64,000 nt of DNA. Origin: Nostoc sp. JL34. Lineage in GTDB: Bacteria; Cyanobacteriota; Cyanobacteriia; Cyanobacteriales; Nostocaceae. The stretch is from assembly GCF_017114945.1 (NCBI RefSeq), contig NZ_JABXKQ010000150.1, positions 1 to 64,000 of the forward strand, given 5' to 3'. The position numbers and the translations under genes were made by a program. Every line of letters begins with the position of its first letter. The first letter of the stretch is position 1. Shown in pieces: positions 8,599-17,227 of the stretch. Under the pieces are notes generated by a model. It was not told the DNA's origin. It was given only the letters and a program-made list of their open reading frames with translations, and did not search any database.

Positions 8599-9243
8599 TT
8601 AATTGCGGTAAGCAATAACGGCATAAAATGGATCTCCTCCAGCTGCACCCAACCACTGGAAGAAATTCGGTAATGTTGATTTAGAAGCTATAACTTCTGC
8701 GGTTGTAAATCCTGGAACTGAGGCAAAGTACTCTTTGACTAATTCCACTCGAGCTGCTTCTGAAACCTCCCGCCAAGCTTGAATCGCCTTTTCAAAAAAC
8801 ATGCGGTTAGAAAAGCTGATAATTGCAACACCACCGGGTTTCAGGATGCGGTAAATTTCGGAAAATACTGCTTCTGGATATTGCACATATTGCACAGATA
8901 CGCAATTGAGAACAGCATCAAAATCTTCATCTGGTAAAGGTAATTGGGGATTTTCGTTAAGATTTTGCACAAAGTAATGATTTAAGCAGGGATTACGTGC
9001 TAATTCCTCAGCGTTGAGTCCGTGTCCTTCCACATGGTCAAACTGCATCTCTTCTGGCAGATGAGACACCCAACTGCTCATCATATCAAAAATGCGAGTG
9101 TTGGGTTTCAGGCGATCGCGATATAAATCCGTTAGCTGTTGAATAAATCCTTCATCGACATGGGTGACGAAGCGGGGATAGGCATAGAACAGCTTATCGT
9201 CTGTGTCGTCTAATTTCAGGCGTTGATTCGGTCTTAACTGCAT
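8599..9243 (-). CDS. SAM-dependent class I methyltransferase
   Basis: A 214-aa protein with a Rossmann-like methyltransferase core. A degenerate motif I region (TRIFDMMSSW) lies near residue 50, the acidic loop LPDEDFDAVL near 105, and the post-motif RILKPGGVAIISFSNRMF near 140. The substrate is unknown. The glycine-rich motif I is unusually poor (DMMSSW instead of DxGxGxG), which is also seen in other plant and cyanobacterial relatives with this N-terminus. It is followed after 23 bp by the DUF1772 gene, likely as a two-gene operon. Confidence 0.85.
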   Translation of the reverse strand: MQLRPNQRLKLDDTDDKLFYAYPRFVTHVDEGFIQQLTDLYRDRLKPNTRIFDMMSSWVSHLPEEMQFDHVEGHGLNAEELARNPCLNHYFVQNLNENPQLPLPDEDFDAVLNCVSVQYVQYPEAVFSEIYRILKPGGVAIISFSNRMFFEKAIQAWREVSEAARVELVKEYFASVPGFTTAEVIASKSTLPNFFQWLGAAGGDPFYAVIAYRN

Positions 9244-9571
9244 AAATCTCTGTTTTGGAGAACCTTTTCCGAAAATTGCGACAATTTCAGGTATTTTTTA
9301 ACAATCACTATGTAAGATATTTTAATAACAGCAGCACACAAAAAAATTCCAAATTCAAAATTGTTCGCACAGCGTCACGTTGGCGCAGGCTTTCGTAGAG
9401 AAGTTGTGGCGCAGGCTCTTGTTGAGAAGACTATTAGAGATGGAGATTTTGACCCAGACTGAAACAAAAACTATGTGTAGACGTAGCGTTCTGCATCCAC
9501 AGTCAAAGGGTATTTAACCCTTTACTTTCAGATAAAGAGTCTAAATCGCAGCATTCAACTTGATCAATTCA
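9244..9571. other. Gene-free spacer with dispersed GC-rich repeat fragments
   Basis: The spacer is AT-rich apart from two related pieces, ggcgcaggctttcgtagag at about 9380 and ggcgcaggctcttgttgag at about 9410, and a gtagacgtagcg piece at about 9480. These words are typical of Nostoc dispersed intergenic repeats. It must hold the promoters of both divergent neighbours, but no clear -10 or regulatory palindrome was recognised. Confidence 0.5.
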
Positions 9572-11230
9572 ATGTTCTATAAATTACACTTCTTGCAGCA
9601 TATTTGGCGACAAATCCACCGAGTCGGAGCGTTACCCTATTTTAGTTTGTTACTTTGGATACTGCCCTTATTATTATTTACTTCTGGGCACAATAGTCTG
9701 ATTGCACATGATGAAGGACTTTACGCATCGCGTGCACGTCTGATGTTTGATTCTGGTAACTGGATATCTCCTTGGGAAAAAGCACATCATAAAACCCCTG
9801 GCCCTTATTGGTTAATTGCCAGTTTTTACAAGCTGTTTGGTGTGAGTGATACGAGTGCGCGTATTCCTAGTATGATTGCTGGCATTTTTAGCTTATGGCT
9901 TGTGTATGAAATCGGCAAAATTATGCTAGGCAAAAAAATAGCTTGGCTAGCTGCTGCAATTCTAAGTGTGCAATTTATCTGGCTGCAATACTGCCGCTTA
10001 AGCACACCTGATGTGCCGATGATTCTCTTGGTACTTTTAGCTATCTGGTCTTTAATAAAAACGGAATTACATCCTAAATATCGCTATTTTTGGAGTTTTA
10101 TAGCTGGTTTAAGTTTAGGTTTAGGCTTCTTGGTCAGAAGCTTTATGATTTTTTTGCCTATTGTAGCTTTATTGCCTTATTTAATTTGGGAACATCGCCG
10201 TCATCGTCATCTTACTAACCCAATTTTATATTTAGGTTTTTTTGTAGGTTTAATACCGACCTGTATTTGGCTGTGGTTAAGTTGGCTACATTACGGAAAT
10301 CAGAGTTTTGAGGAGTTATTCAAGTTCGTTGTGCAGTTAGGTTCTGATGACAATTCTAATAATGGCCCGCTGTTTTTTGTCTGGAATATCCCTTTAAAAG
10401 GATTTCCTTGGGCTTTTTTCGGACTTTTAGGTTTGTTTTTGACTCTCCGTCGTCCGATTTCTCGTTATCATTTGATATTAGTTGGCTTTCCACTTGTCCT
10501 ATTTGTAGAAATTAGTCTTTTTCGGACTCGTTTACCTCACTATGCTCTTTGCCTTTATCCGTTCATAGCTTTTTTTGCATCTGTGGGGTTGAACTGGTTA
10601 GGCAATATTTACCAAATAGAAATTCCCCCACAATTACCTCTTCAAAAGGGTAAAAACAATATATTAAACCTTTTTGCAATCAAAAATCTTCCTCGAAATC
10701 TTAGTTATGGCTTTGGTGGGTTAGGTGTTTTACTTGTTATCGCGGGTATTGTCGTTATTAGTTGGGGTGCTTCTGACATCCGCAAGTATGCAACTATTAG
10801 CTTGGTTCTAGGATTGGGTTGGTTAATTTTACCTGTGGTCTGGATTAGTCGTTACCACTTTGGCCAAAAGTTTCTTACAGCCCGTTATTGGATTGCAGGA
10901 TGGTTAATTCCCTGTTGGCTGGCTTTGGCGACGATGGGTAACATTGGGATGTTAAGTGACTATAACCCTACTTTGAGAACTTTCTTACAACAACCTGCGA
11001 TCGCATCAATTCTCAAAACTAATCCTATCTACATTGTGCAAATAGATGCTAAAACCAAAGTACTGCTTAATTTCTATCTTTCTAGTCGTCCCCAACAGGT
11101 AGTCTCTATTTCCCAAGTACCAGCTTTGAGTTATGCTTTGATCTATGCTGACCAGTCCCCCAAATTATCTACGCCTCACCGCATTGTCGGTACAGTCAAA
11201 GAGTACCAGTTAATTCAAGTTCTTCCCTAA
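9572..11230 (+). CDS. GT39/ArnT-like membrane glycosyltransferase
   Basis: About 552 aa, with 11-13 hydrophobic helices. The first periplasmic loop carries the acidic GT-C signature HDEGLYASRARLM (residues near 45) followed by KTPGPYWL and the DTSARIPSM segment. This is the layout of ArnT/PMT enzymes that transfer a sugar from a polyprenyl-phosphate donor. The acceptor (lipid, protein or polysaccharide) is not evident. The ATG at 9572 is preferred to a TTG at 9560; neither has a clear ribosome-binding site. Its last 33 codons and 45 bp of downstream sequence recur as a remnant at 13105-13250, on the far side of the next gene. Confidence 0.88.
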   Translation: MFYKLHFLQHIWRQIHRVGALPYFSLLLWILPLLLFTSGHNSLIAHDEGLYASRARLMFDSGNWISPWEKAHHKTPGPYWLIASFYKLFGVSDTSARIPSMIAGIFSLWLVYEIGKIMLGKKIAWLAAAILSVQFIWLQYCRLSTPDVPMILLVLLAIWSLIKTELHPKYRYFWSFIAGLSLGLGFLVRSFMIFLPIVALLPYLIWEHRRHRHLTNPILYLGFFVGLIPTCIWLWLSWLHYGNQSFEELFKFVVQLGSDDNSNNGPLFFVWNIPLKGFPWAFFGLLGLFLTLRRPISRYHLILVGFPLVLFVEISLFRTRLPHYALCLYPFIAFFASVGLNWLGNIYQIEIPPQLPLQKGKNNILNLFAIKNLPRNLSYGFGGLGVLLVIAGIVVISWGASDIRKYATISLVLGLGWLILPVVWISRYHFGQKFLTARYWIAGWLIPCWLALATMGNIGMLSDYNPTLRTFLQQPAIASILKTNPIYIVQIDAKTKVLLNFYLSSRPQQVVSISQVPALSYALIYADQSPKLSTPHRIVGTVKEYQLIQVLP

Positions 11231-11277
11231 GATAGATGCAAAGCAACTGTTGCTAAAAAAATTAATCTAGTTAGTGT

Positions 11278-13008
11278 TCAATTCTTCGTTACGACTTTGA
11301 TACATTCTGTTTTGAGAAGGACTAAATTATCAGTCTCAAAAACTGCACAAGAGTTAATTAATGTAGCTAAGACAGGTAGAGATTTCTCTAACTTTACCTT
11401 CGCTTGTTGTGCCTCTGGCTGATATTGTTGTAGCCAAGTGTTTTTAGTTATATATTCTGGAGTGAATGCAGAACGTTCTAATAGCCAAAAAGTTACGTGG
11501 TATTTTTGGATAAAGTCTTTAATCTGGTTAATATCTTCAGTATATTGGGCATTAATCAGATCAAGCATCCGTTTGCGAAATTGAGCGTAATATTTTGTAT
11601 GGATCGGTAAACCATATTCTTTACCCACCAAAATTGTTCTTTGAGCAAAGATGGGTATGTTATCTGCTTCTTGGGAAGTAGAGGCTATGACAATATTTTG
11701 CGGTTGCTTTTGCAAAAAATCATATAATGTTGGGGCTTGACCTGCTAAATAAGGGGTTTTGGGAAAAACTTTTAAGCTACTAGGGTACAAAACGAGTCCT
11801 GCACCAAGGATCATAATAGTCCCCAAGATTAAAATTTGTCTGCCATTTTGTCTCGACCATCGAAATGTAGCATCTAAAATCAAGGTAATAGAAATTGCTG
11901 CTGCGAGAGCAAGTACTATCTTAAAAGTATGATGGGTGTAGCGGCTAGGCCAGTGCAGTTTAAAAGCTAAGGCATGAGCAGTAAAAAACATGATTAAACT
12001 AGCTATCACTACCTGTAGTAATAGTTTTGCTTCATCCTTTACTTGCTTGCTGAGGATAAAGTGAGACTGGAATTTCAGGAGAATTGGTAATAATAAACCA
12101 AATAATAGTTGAGGAGGTGCAATTAAAGCAAAAAAACCGCTATCTCTACCATCAAACCAATAACTAATAACATTATGACTAAAATAGCTGACTCTTCCTC
12201 CACGCCAGTACTCCAGCATAGTTCTTGCAACAGCAGCAGTAATTGTCGGCCCAAATTGTGATGATTGAATGGCATAAGGTAGAATTAGAATACCAGCAAT
12301 CATAATGGCTGCTACAAATAAAATAAAATCTTTTCGGTTCTGAGAAATAGTTATCTGACCATTTTGCCAGCGAAATAATCTCAGAAATAAAATTAATAAA
12401 TCGACAAAACCTATTAAAGGATATATTAAACATTGGAGTGCAAGTACAATTAATATACCAAACAGAGAAAACCGTATTGAATAATATAGAAAAGCTAAAA
12501 AGAGGGGATAAATAAAATCTCTAGGAGTCCCAGAAAATAGGTCATCATGTAAGCAAAGACTTTGATTTAAAAGTAAAGATGCGATAAACCCCGCCATTGG
12601 CACTGGTAATATCTGCATACAAGCTACAAAGCAATAGCTAGTTGTAATGATTCCCAGTCCTATTGGAAAAATTTTACTAAAGAAAATTGGGTCGATATTT
12701 AAAACCGCAATTATTTTATAAAGAATACCATATCCAATTGGTGTAACCGACTGAAAATAATCAGCGATTAAATCCCCAGGAAATAAATCTGGGTTAAAGT
12801 AACGATACATCCAAGAAATATATTCCCGTGCATCATCGCTAACTATATATTTACTACTGAAAGCTTGTCGCAGCCCCATAATAATATAACCAACAGCAAA
12901 AGTTAGACTTAGACTGTACCAAAAGATGACAGTCAATCTAGATTGATTTTGTCTGCTTTTTTGAGTAATCGGTGTTGTTAAAACTTTTTGTAATTGTGGA
13001 ATTAGCAT
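11278..13008 (-). CDS. Large polytopic membrane protein, GT-C-like, function unknown
   Basis: A 576-aa protein with about ten hydrophobic segments in the first 410 residues and a soluble C-terminal domain of about 150 residues. An early extracytoplasmic loop contains VSDDAREYISWMYRYF, an acidic pair in the position used by GT-C glycosyltransferases, but no GT family was recognised with confidence. It is oriented opposite to the flanking GT39 gene. It lies exactly between that gene and a duplicated fragment of its 3' end, so it looks like inserted cargo. Confidence 0.75.
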   Translation of the reverse strand: MLIPQLQKVLTTPITQKSRQNQSRLTVIFWYSLSLTFAVGYIIMGLRQAFSSKYIVSDDAREYISWMYRYFNPDLFPGDLIADYFQSVTPIGYGILYKIIAVLNIDPIFFSKIFPIGLGIITTSYCFVACMQILPVPMAGFIASLLLNQSLCLHDDLFSGTPRDFIYPLFLAFLYYSIRFSLFGILIVLALQCLIYPLIGFVDLLILFLRLFRWQNGQITISQNRKDFILFVAAIMIAGILILPYAIQSSQFGPTITAAVARTMLEYWRGGRVSYFSHNVISYWFDGRDSGFFALIAPPQLLFGLLLPILLKFQSHFILSKQVKDEAKLLLQVVIASLIMFFTAHALAFKLHWPSRYTHHTFKIVLALAAAISITLILDATFRWSRQNGRQILILGTIMILGAGLVLYPSSLKVFPKTPYLAGQAPTLYDFLQKQPQNIVIASTSQEADNIPIFAQRTILVGKEYGLPIHTKYYAQFRKRMLDLINAQYTEDINQIKDFIQKYHVTFWLLERSAFTPEYITKNTWLQQYQPEAQQAKVKLEKSLPVLATLINSCAVFETDNLVLLKTECIKVVTKN

Positions 13009-13104
13009 TGTGCGCCTTTATGTCTGAATAAATCAGGAGTAGGGAGTAAGAAATCAGCCTTTTTTAGTTGTACGGAGTTTTTTCAAAAATATAATAGGAG
13101 TCCA

Positions 13105-13206
13105 ATGTATGCTTGGATTTATGCTGACCATTACCCGAAATTATCTACGTTTCACCGCATTGTCGGTATAGTCAAAGAGTACCAGTTGATTCAAGTTCTT
13201 CCCTAA
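13105..13206 (+). pseudogene. Duplicated 3' end of the GT39-like gene
   Basis: A 33-codon frame (MYAWIYADHYPKLSTFHRIV..., ending YQLIQVLP and stop) is nearly identical to the last 33 codons of the gene at 9572-11230. The match continues beyond the stop: aaagcaactgttgctaaaaa occurs after both copies, to about 13250 and 11275. A chance aggag precedes the ATG, so a small peptide could be made, but it lacks any transmembrane or catalytic part. It is the displaced or duplicated tail of the upstream gene. Confidence 0.85.
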
Positions 13207-13254
13207 GAGAGTTACAAAGCAACTGTTGCTAAAAAAGATTAATCTTGCTAGGAT

Positions 13255-13271
13255 AATACTACGCATACTAA
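13255..13271. promoter_or_regulatory. Putative MarR operator, copy 1
   Basis: The 17-bp word aatactacgcatactaa lies 12 bp upstream of the marR ATG. Two near-identical copies precede the efflux gene emrA at 13807 and 13847. The word occurs nowhere else that I noticed, so it is the likely binding site of the adjacent MarR regulator. This copy would serve autoregulation. Confidence 0.6.
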
Positions 13272-13282
13272 GTATTTTTCAA

Positions 13283-13750
13283 ATGGTTTCTACATCTAAT
13301 CACTCCCCAACTTTAGAGTCGTGGCAGCAAAATCTTGCACCATACAATTTGGGCTACAGAATCAAATTAGTCTCACAACTGCTCAGTCGCAAGTTTACTG
13401 AGAAGCTAGAACCCTTTGGATTGACACCATTTCACTGGTTGGTGTTGTGCTGTCTTTGGCAAGAAGATGGTTTACCTACTTCTAGTATTGGGGACAAACT
13501 CAAACAAGTAGGAGGGACTTTAACAGGCGTACTAGATCGGATGGAAGAACGCAGCTTGGTGCGTCGAGAACGCGACACTCACGATCGCCGCATCTGGCGA
13601 ATCTGGCTCACGGATGCAGGTAAGGAACTAGAAGCTGTTTTACCACCAATCGCCGCCGCCGTGCGTGATGAAGCAATGGATGGTATTTCCTTTGCCGATC
13701 GAGAACTGTTTTCCCAAATCTTGAATCGGGCGATCGCTAACCTCTCCTAA
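13283..13750 (+). CDS. MarR family transcriptional regulator
   Basis: A 155-aa regulator with a winged-helix domain. The DNA-recognition part (LPTSSIGDKLKQVGGTLTGV) is followed by the wing LVRRERDTHDRRIWRIWLTD. The ATG at 13283 is used because the longer frame from 13226 reads through the duplicated GT39 3' sequence and through the operator. MarR proteins usually repress neighbouring efflux genes and are released by phenolic or drug-like ligands. It precedes the EmrA-like gene by 162 bp, with two operator-like words in that gap and one before its own start. Confidence 0.9.
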   Translation: MVSTSNHSPTLESWQQNLAPYNLGYRIKLVSQLLSRKFTEKLEPFGLTPFHWLVLCCLWQEDGLPTSSIGDKLKQVGGTLTGVLDRMEERSLVRRERDTHDRRIWRIWLTDAGKELEAVLPPIAAAVRDEAMDGISFADRELFSQILNRAIANLS

Positions 13751-13806
13751 AGATGATCTCACAATCACCCGACCGGGGGAGGTCGTGTAAAGATATGTTT
13801 TGAGAT

Positions 13807-13823
13807 AATATTACGCATACTAA
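13807..13823. promoter_or_regulatory. Putative MarR operator, copy 2
   Basis: aatattacgcatactaa differs from copy 1 at one position. It lies 90 bp upstream of the emrA-like start, 40 bp from copy 3 measured start to start. That is close to four helical turns, which would place two dimers on one DNA face. Confidence 0.65.
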
Positions 13824-13846
13824 GGAAATAAGGATTTTTTTCAGGG

Positions 13847-13863
13847 AATATTACGCATTCTAA
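13847..13863. promoter_or_regulatory. Putative MarR operator, copy 3
   Basis: aatattacgcattctaa differs from copy 2 at one position and lies 49 bp before the emrA-like ATG. Together the three copies define a consensus aatattacgcat-w-ctaa for this cluster. Confidence 0.65.
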
Positions 13864-13912
13864 ATAAACGACTATCAATCAAGTTATTGGACGAACAAGG
13901 GAGTTAACAATC

Positions 13913-15379
13913 ATGGGTGCTAATACTTTTAACGGACGCAACGGACACAAGACCCCAATTTTAGAAAAAGAAGTGATTCCTGATTTAGAGACTTTAGAAG
14001 TTGTTACCACAGAAACATCCGCAACAGCAGAAGCACCTGTTGTAACTCCTGAGATCGAGAAAGAAGTTCCACCGAAACGCAAAAGACCAACTGGTTTAAT
14101 TTTGGCAGGATTAGGCGTGGGTGCGATCGCCGCAGGTACTTTTGGTTTTCACTACTGGCAATATGCCTCCACCCACCAAGAAACAGACAACGCCACCGTT
14201 GCGGGAAATATTCACCAAGTTAGTAGCCGCATTCCCGGAACTATAAGTGAAGTGCTGGTGAATGACAATCAACTGGTACAACCAGGACAATTGTTAGTGA
14301 AATTAGATCCACGAGACTATCAAAGTAAGGTACAACAGGCACAAGCCGCCCTCGAAAATGCTCGTGGTCAAGCGCAAGCTGCTCAAGCCAATATTGCTTT
14401 AACTTCACAAACCACTACTGGTAAGACAACTCAAGCACAAGGAGATGTCAGTGGTGCAGTAGCAGCAATTTCTACAGCCCAAGCAGCAGTACAAGAAGCT
14501 CAAGCTGGGATTCCCGCAGCCCAAGCAGCAGTCCAAGAAGCTCAAGCTGGGATTCCCGCAGCCCAAGCGCAGGTAGCGCAAACTAACGCAAATTTGTCAA
14601 AAGCTCAAGCAGATTACAATCGTTACAACGAATTGTATAAAACAGGTGCGATTCCTCGCCAGCAACTAGACACAGCCAAGGCTGCTTATGATGTGGCGAC
14701 GGCACAGAAAAACGCTGCGATTCAGGGAGTAGAACAAGCTAAAGCCAAGTTAGCCTCAGCCAAAGTTGGTGTAGCCCAAGCCCAGTCTCAATTGGCACAG
14801 GCGCAAGAAAATGTCACCAACGCCCAAGCTAAATTAGCAGCATCTAAGGGAGGATTGCAACAAGCTACCGCAGGCGGACAAGATACCACAGTTAAGCGTA
14901 GTCAATACGAAGCGGCAAAAGCGGCGATCGCGCAATCAGAAGCATCGCTGAAAGACGCACAATTGCAACTATCTTATGCCAATGTTACCGCCCCCAGTGC
15001 CGGACGGGTAGGTAGGAAAAACGTGGAAGTTGGCAACCGCGTCGCAGCAGGAACACCATTAATGGCGATCGTGGATAACAACTATTGGGTAGTTGCGAAC
15101 TTCAAAGAAACTCAATTAGAAAAGATGCGGCCAGGAGAGCCAGTAGAAATCAAGCTGGATAGTTTCCCTCATCACACCTTTATCGGTCGTGTTGACAGTA
15201 TTTCGCCAGCTTCCGGCGCTCAGTTTGCCTTATTGCCACCGGATAATGCTACAGGTAACTTTACTAAAGTTGTCCAACGCATTCCAGTAAAAGTAGTTTT
15301 CGATCAAAAGAGCATTCAAGGATACGAATCGCGGATTACTCCTGGGATGTCTGCGGAAGTTGCGGTGGAAGTCAAGTAA
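13913..15379 (+). CDS. HlyD/EmrA-type membrane fusion protein of a drug efflux pump
   Basis: A 488-aa periplasmic adaptor. It has an N-terminal cytoplasmic tail of about 58 residues, one membrane helix (about 60-80), a biotinyl-lipoyl half (GTISEVLVNDNQLVQPGQLLVKLD), a very long alanine/glutamine-rich coiled coil (about 135-330), and a second lipoyl half and beta-barrel (NVTAPSAGRVGRKNVEVGN onwards). A 42-bp unit at 14492 is repeated exactly next to itself (VQEAQAGIPAAQAA twice), lengthening the coiled coil. It should link the inner-membrane transporter at 17228 to an outer-membrane TolC-like channel. It lies under the putative MarR operators. Confidence 0.93.
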   Translation: MGANTFNGRNGHKTPILEKEVIPDLETLEVVTTETSATAEAPVVTPEIEKEVPPKRKRPTGLILAGLGVGAIAAGTFGFHYWQYASTHQETDNATVAGNIHQVSSRIPGTISEVLVNDNQLVQPGQLLVKLDPRDYQSKVQQAQAALENARGQAQAAQANIALTSQTTTGKTTQAQGDVSGAVAAISTAQAAVQEAQAGIPAAQAAVQEAQAGIPAAQAQVAQTNANLSKAQADYNRYNELYKTGAIPRQQLDTAKAAYDVATAQKNAAIQGVEQAKAKLASAKVGVAQAQSQLAQAQENVTNAQAKLAASKGGLQQATAGGQDTTVKRSQYEAAKAAIAQSEASLKDAQLQLSYANVTAPSAGRVGRKNVEVGNRVAAGTPLMAIVDNNYWVVANFKETQLEKMRPGEPVEIKLDSFPHHTFIGRVDSISPASGAQFALLPPDNATGNFTKVVQRIPVKVVFDQKSIQGYESRITPGMSAEVAVEVK

Positions 15380-15444
15380 TATCATGTCCGCCAAATTACC
15401 CATAATAAAAGAACGCCACCCCCAACTCCTCCCCGCAGGCGGGG

Positions 15445-15610
15445 CTACGGTGTACAGACATCTTTGTATAAAACCAAAATCGTTGAAGATCCCCCTAAAT
15501 CCCCCGATAAATTGGGGGACTTTGACTCTGGTTCCCCTCTTTTTTAAGGGGGGTTAAGGGGGATCTAAACGCTGTGAGGCAACTCTCAAAGACTTGTGTG
15601 TACACCGTAG
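15445..15610. mobile_element. 166-bp MITE-like element with TIRs and 10-bp target duplication
   Basis: The element begins ctacggtgtacagaca and ends tgtgtgtacaccgtag, which are terminal inverted repeats with one mismatch in 16. It is flanked on both sides by the identical decamer gcaggcgggg (15435-15444 and 15611-15620), an exact target-site duplication. The interior has a second imperfect inverted repeat, gatccccctaaatccccc against gggggttaagggggatc, so the whole element can fold as a hairpin. It has no coding capacity and must be moved by a transposase elsewhere. It separates emrA from the next transporter gene, and the rest of the spacer 15380-15797 shows nothing else. Confidence 0.85.
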
Positions 15611-15797
15611 GCAGGCGGGGTGGGGTTCTTGGGGTTTAGTAAGTAATCAACCGGACATGATTAAATACGAAATTGCCTGTAAACAAGATGAAAAACCTCT
15701 TTCTGTCCATGACATTCTCCTACATCTATAGAGAGGCGTGTAGAGATGAGGTGAGATGATATCTATGAAAGCAGATTTGGTATAAAACAAGCCTGAG

Positions 15798-17057
15798 ATG
15801 AAAAAATCGCTACTACCTGCATTAAGGTCAAGAAACTACCAGCTGTTTTTTGCTGGGCAAGGTATTTCCCTAATTGGGACGTGGATGACGCAACTTGCCA
15901 CGATTTGGCTAGTTTATGACTTGACAAAATCCCCATTAATGCTAGGAGTTGTGGGATTTTCTAGTCAAATTCCTAACTTTTTTTTAGCTCCCTTTGGGGG
16001 AGTATTTGTAGATCGCTTTTCTCGGTATCGTACTTTAATTGGTACGCAAATCTTGGCGATGATTCAATCGTTAACATTAGCAGCGCTGGCGCTAACTGGA
16101 GTGATTGAGGTATGGCACATCATCGCCTTGAGTTTGTTGCAAGGATTTATTAATGCCTTAGATGCGCCAGCCCGCCAAGCTTTTGTGCCAGAATTAGTTG
16201 AACGCAGAGAAGATTTAGCCAATGCGATCGCTATTAATTCCACGATGGTTAACGGTGCTAGATTAATTGGCCCTGCGATCGGCGGTTTATTAATTGCTGG
16301 CGTTGGAACTGGCTATTGTTTTTTAATTGATGGTTTAAGCTACGTTGCTGTAATCGCCGCTTTATTGGCAATGAAAGTTAAACCTTGGAAAAATTCGGTA
16401 ACTGAAGGTAATCCCTTACAAAAAGTCAAAGAGGGATTTGTATATGCCTTTAGTTTCTCACCGATTCGATCTGTCTTATTGCTATCAGCTTTAGTCAGCC
16501 TGATGGGATTGCAAAATACTATTCTCGTCCCCGTTATTGCTGAAGAAGTTCTCAAAGGTGGTGCAGAAAGTTTGGGTTTTTTGATGGCGGCATCTGGAGT
16601 TGGAGCCTTAACTGGTGGTATTTATCTAGCTACCCGCCAAACAATCTTAGGAATTGGGAAATTGATTGCCTTAGCTCCAGCAATTTTAGGAACTGGTTTA
16701 ATTGCCTTTTCTTTATCTAGATTTTTACCACTCTCTTTATTTACAATGTTATTCGTTGGCTTAGGAACAATTCTCCAGATTGCGGCTAGCAACACATTTT
16801 TACAAACCATTGTTGAAGACGATAAACGCGGACGATTGATGAGCTTATACACAATGTCATTTTTGGGAATGATTCCTGTGGGTAATTTATTAGGAGGTTT
16901 ATTAGCAAGTCATATTGGCGCTCCCAACACTTTAATTATTGATGGAATAGCTTGTATTTTAGGGTCAATTATTTTTAGCAGACAGTTACCTGCTTTAAGG
17001 AAAATAATGCGTCCAATTTATGAGCAAAAGGGGATTATTACGACTCAAGAAGTTTAA
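15798..17057 (+). CDS. MFS transporter, EntS/DHA3-like exporter
   Basis: A 419-aa protein with 12 predicted helices. It opens with LRSRNYQLFFAGQGISLIGTWMT and the loop-2 signature GGVFVDRFSRYR, both typical of the EntS (enterobactin exporter)/macrolide-efflux branch of the major facilitator superfamily. It probably exports small molecules by proton antiport. The MITE insertion upstream and 418 bp from emrA suggest it now needs its own promoter, though none was recognised. Its place between the EmrA- and EmrB-like genes suggests membership in the same detoxification cluster. Confidence 0.9.
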   Translation: MKKSLLPALRSRNYQLFFAGQGISLIGTWMTQLATIWLVYDLTKSPLMLGVVGFSSQIPNFFLAPFGGVFVDRFSRYRTLIGTQILAMIQSLTLAALALTGVIEVWHIIALSLLQGFINALDAPARQAFVPELVERREDLANAIAINSTMVNGARLIGPAIGGLLIAGVGTGYCFLIDGLSYVAVIAALLAMKVKPWKNSVTEGNPLQKVKEGFVYAFSFSPIRSVLLLSALVSLMGLQNTILVPVIAEEVLKGGAESLGFLMAASGVGALTGGIYLATRQTILGIGKLIALAPAILGTGLIAFSLSRFLPLSLFTMLFVGLGTILQIAASNTFLQTIVEDDKRGRLMSLYTMSFLGMIPVGNLLGGLLASHIGAPNTLIIDGIACILGSIIFSRQLPALRKIMRPIYEQKGIITTQEV

Positions 17058-17227
17058 GACAAATAACCGCAGTTAAATTTATATTTATGTTAAAGGGGCT
17101 TTCTATAGCAATTATTTTTTAATTTTTAGAGTTGCTGATGCAAGCTCACGCAGAGGCAGAGAACATATTGGTATAAGATTTAATAATCAAGTTTTTTGCT
17201 ACTTAACCTTGAAACTGGAACAAAGTT

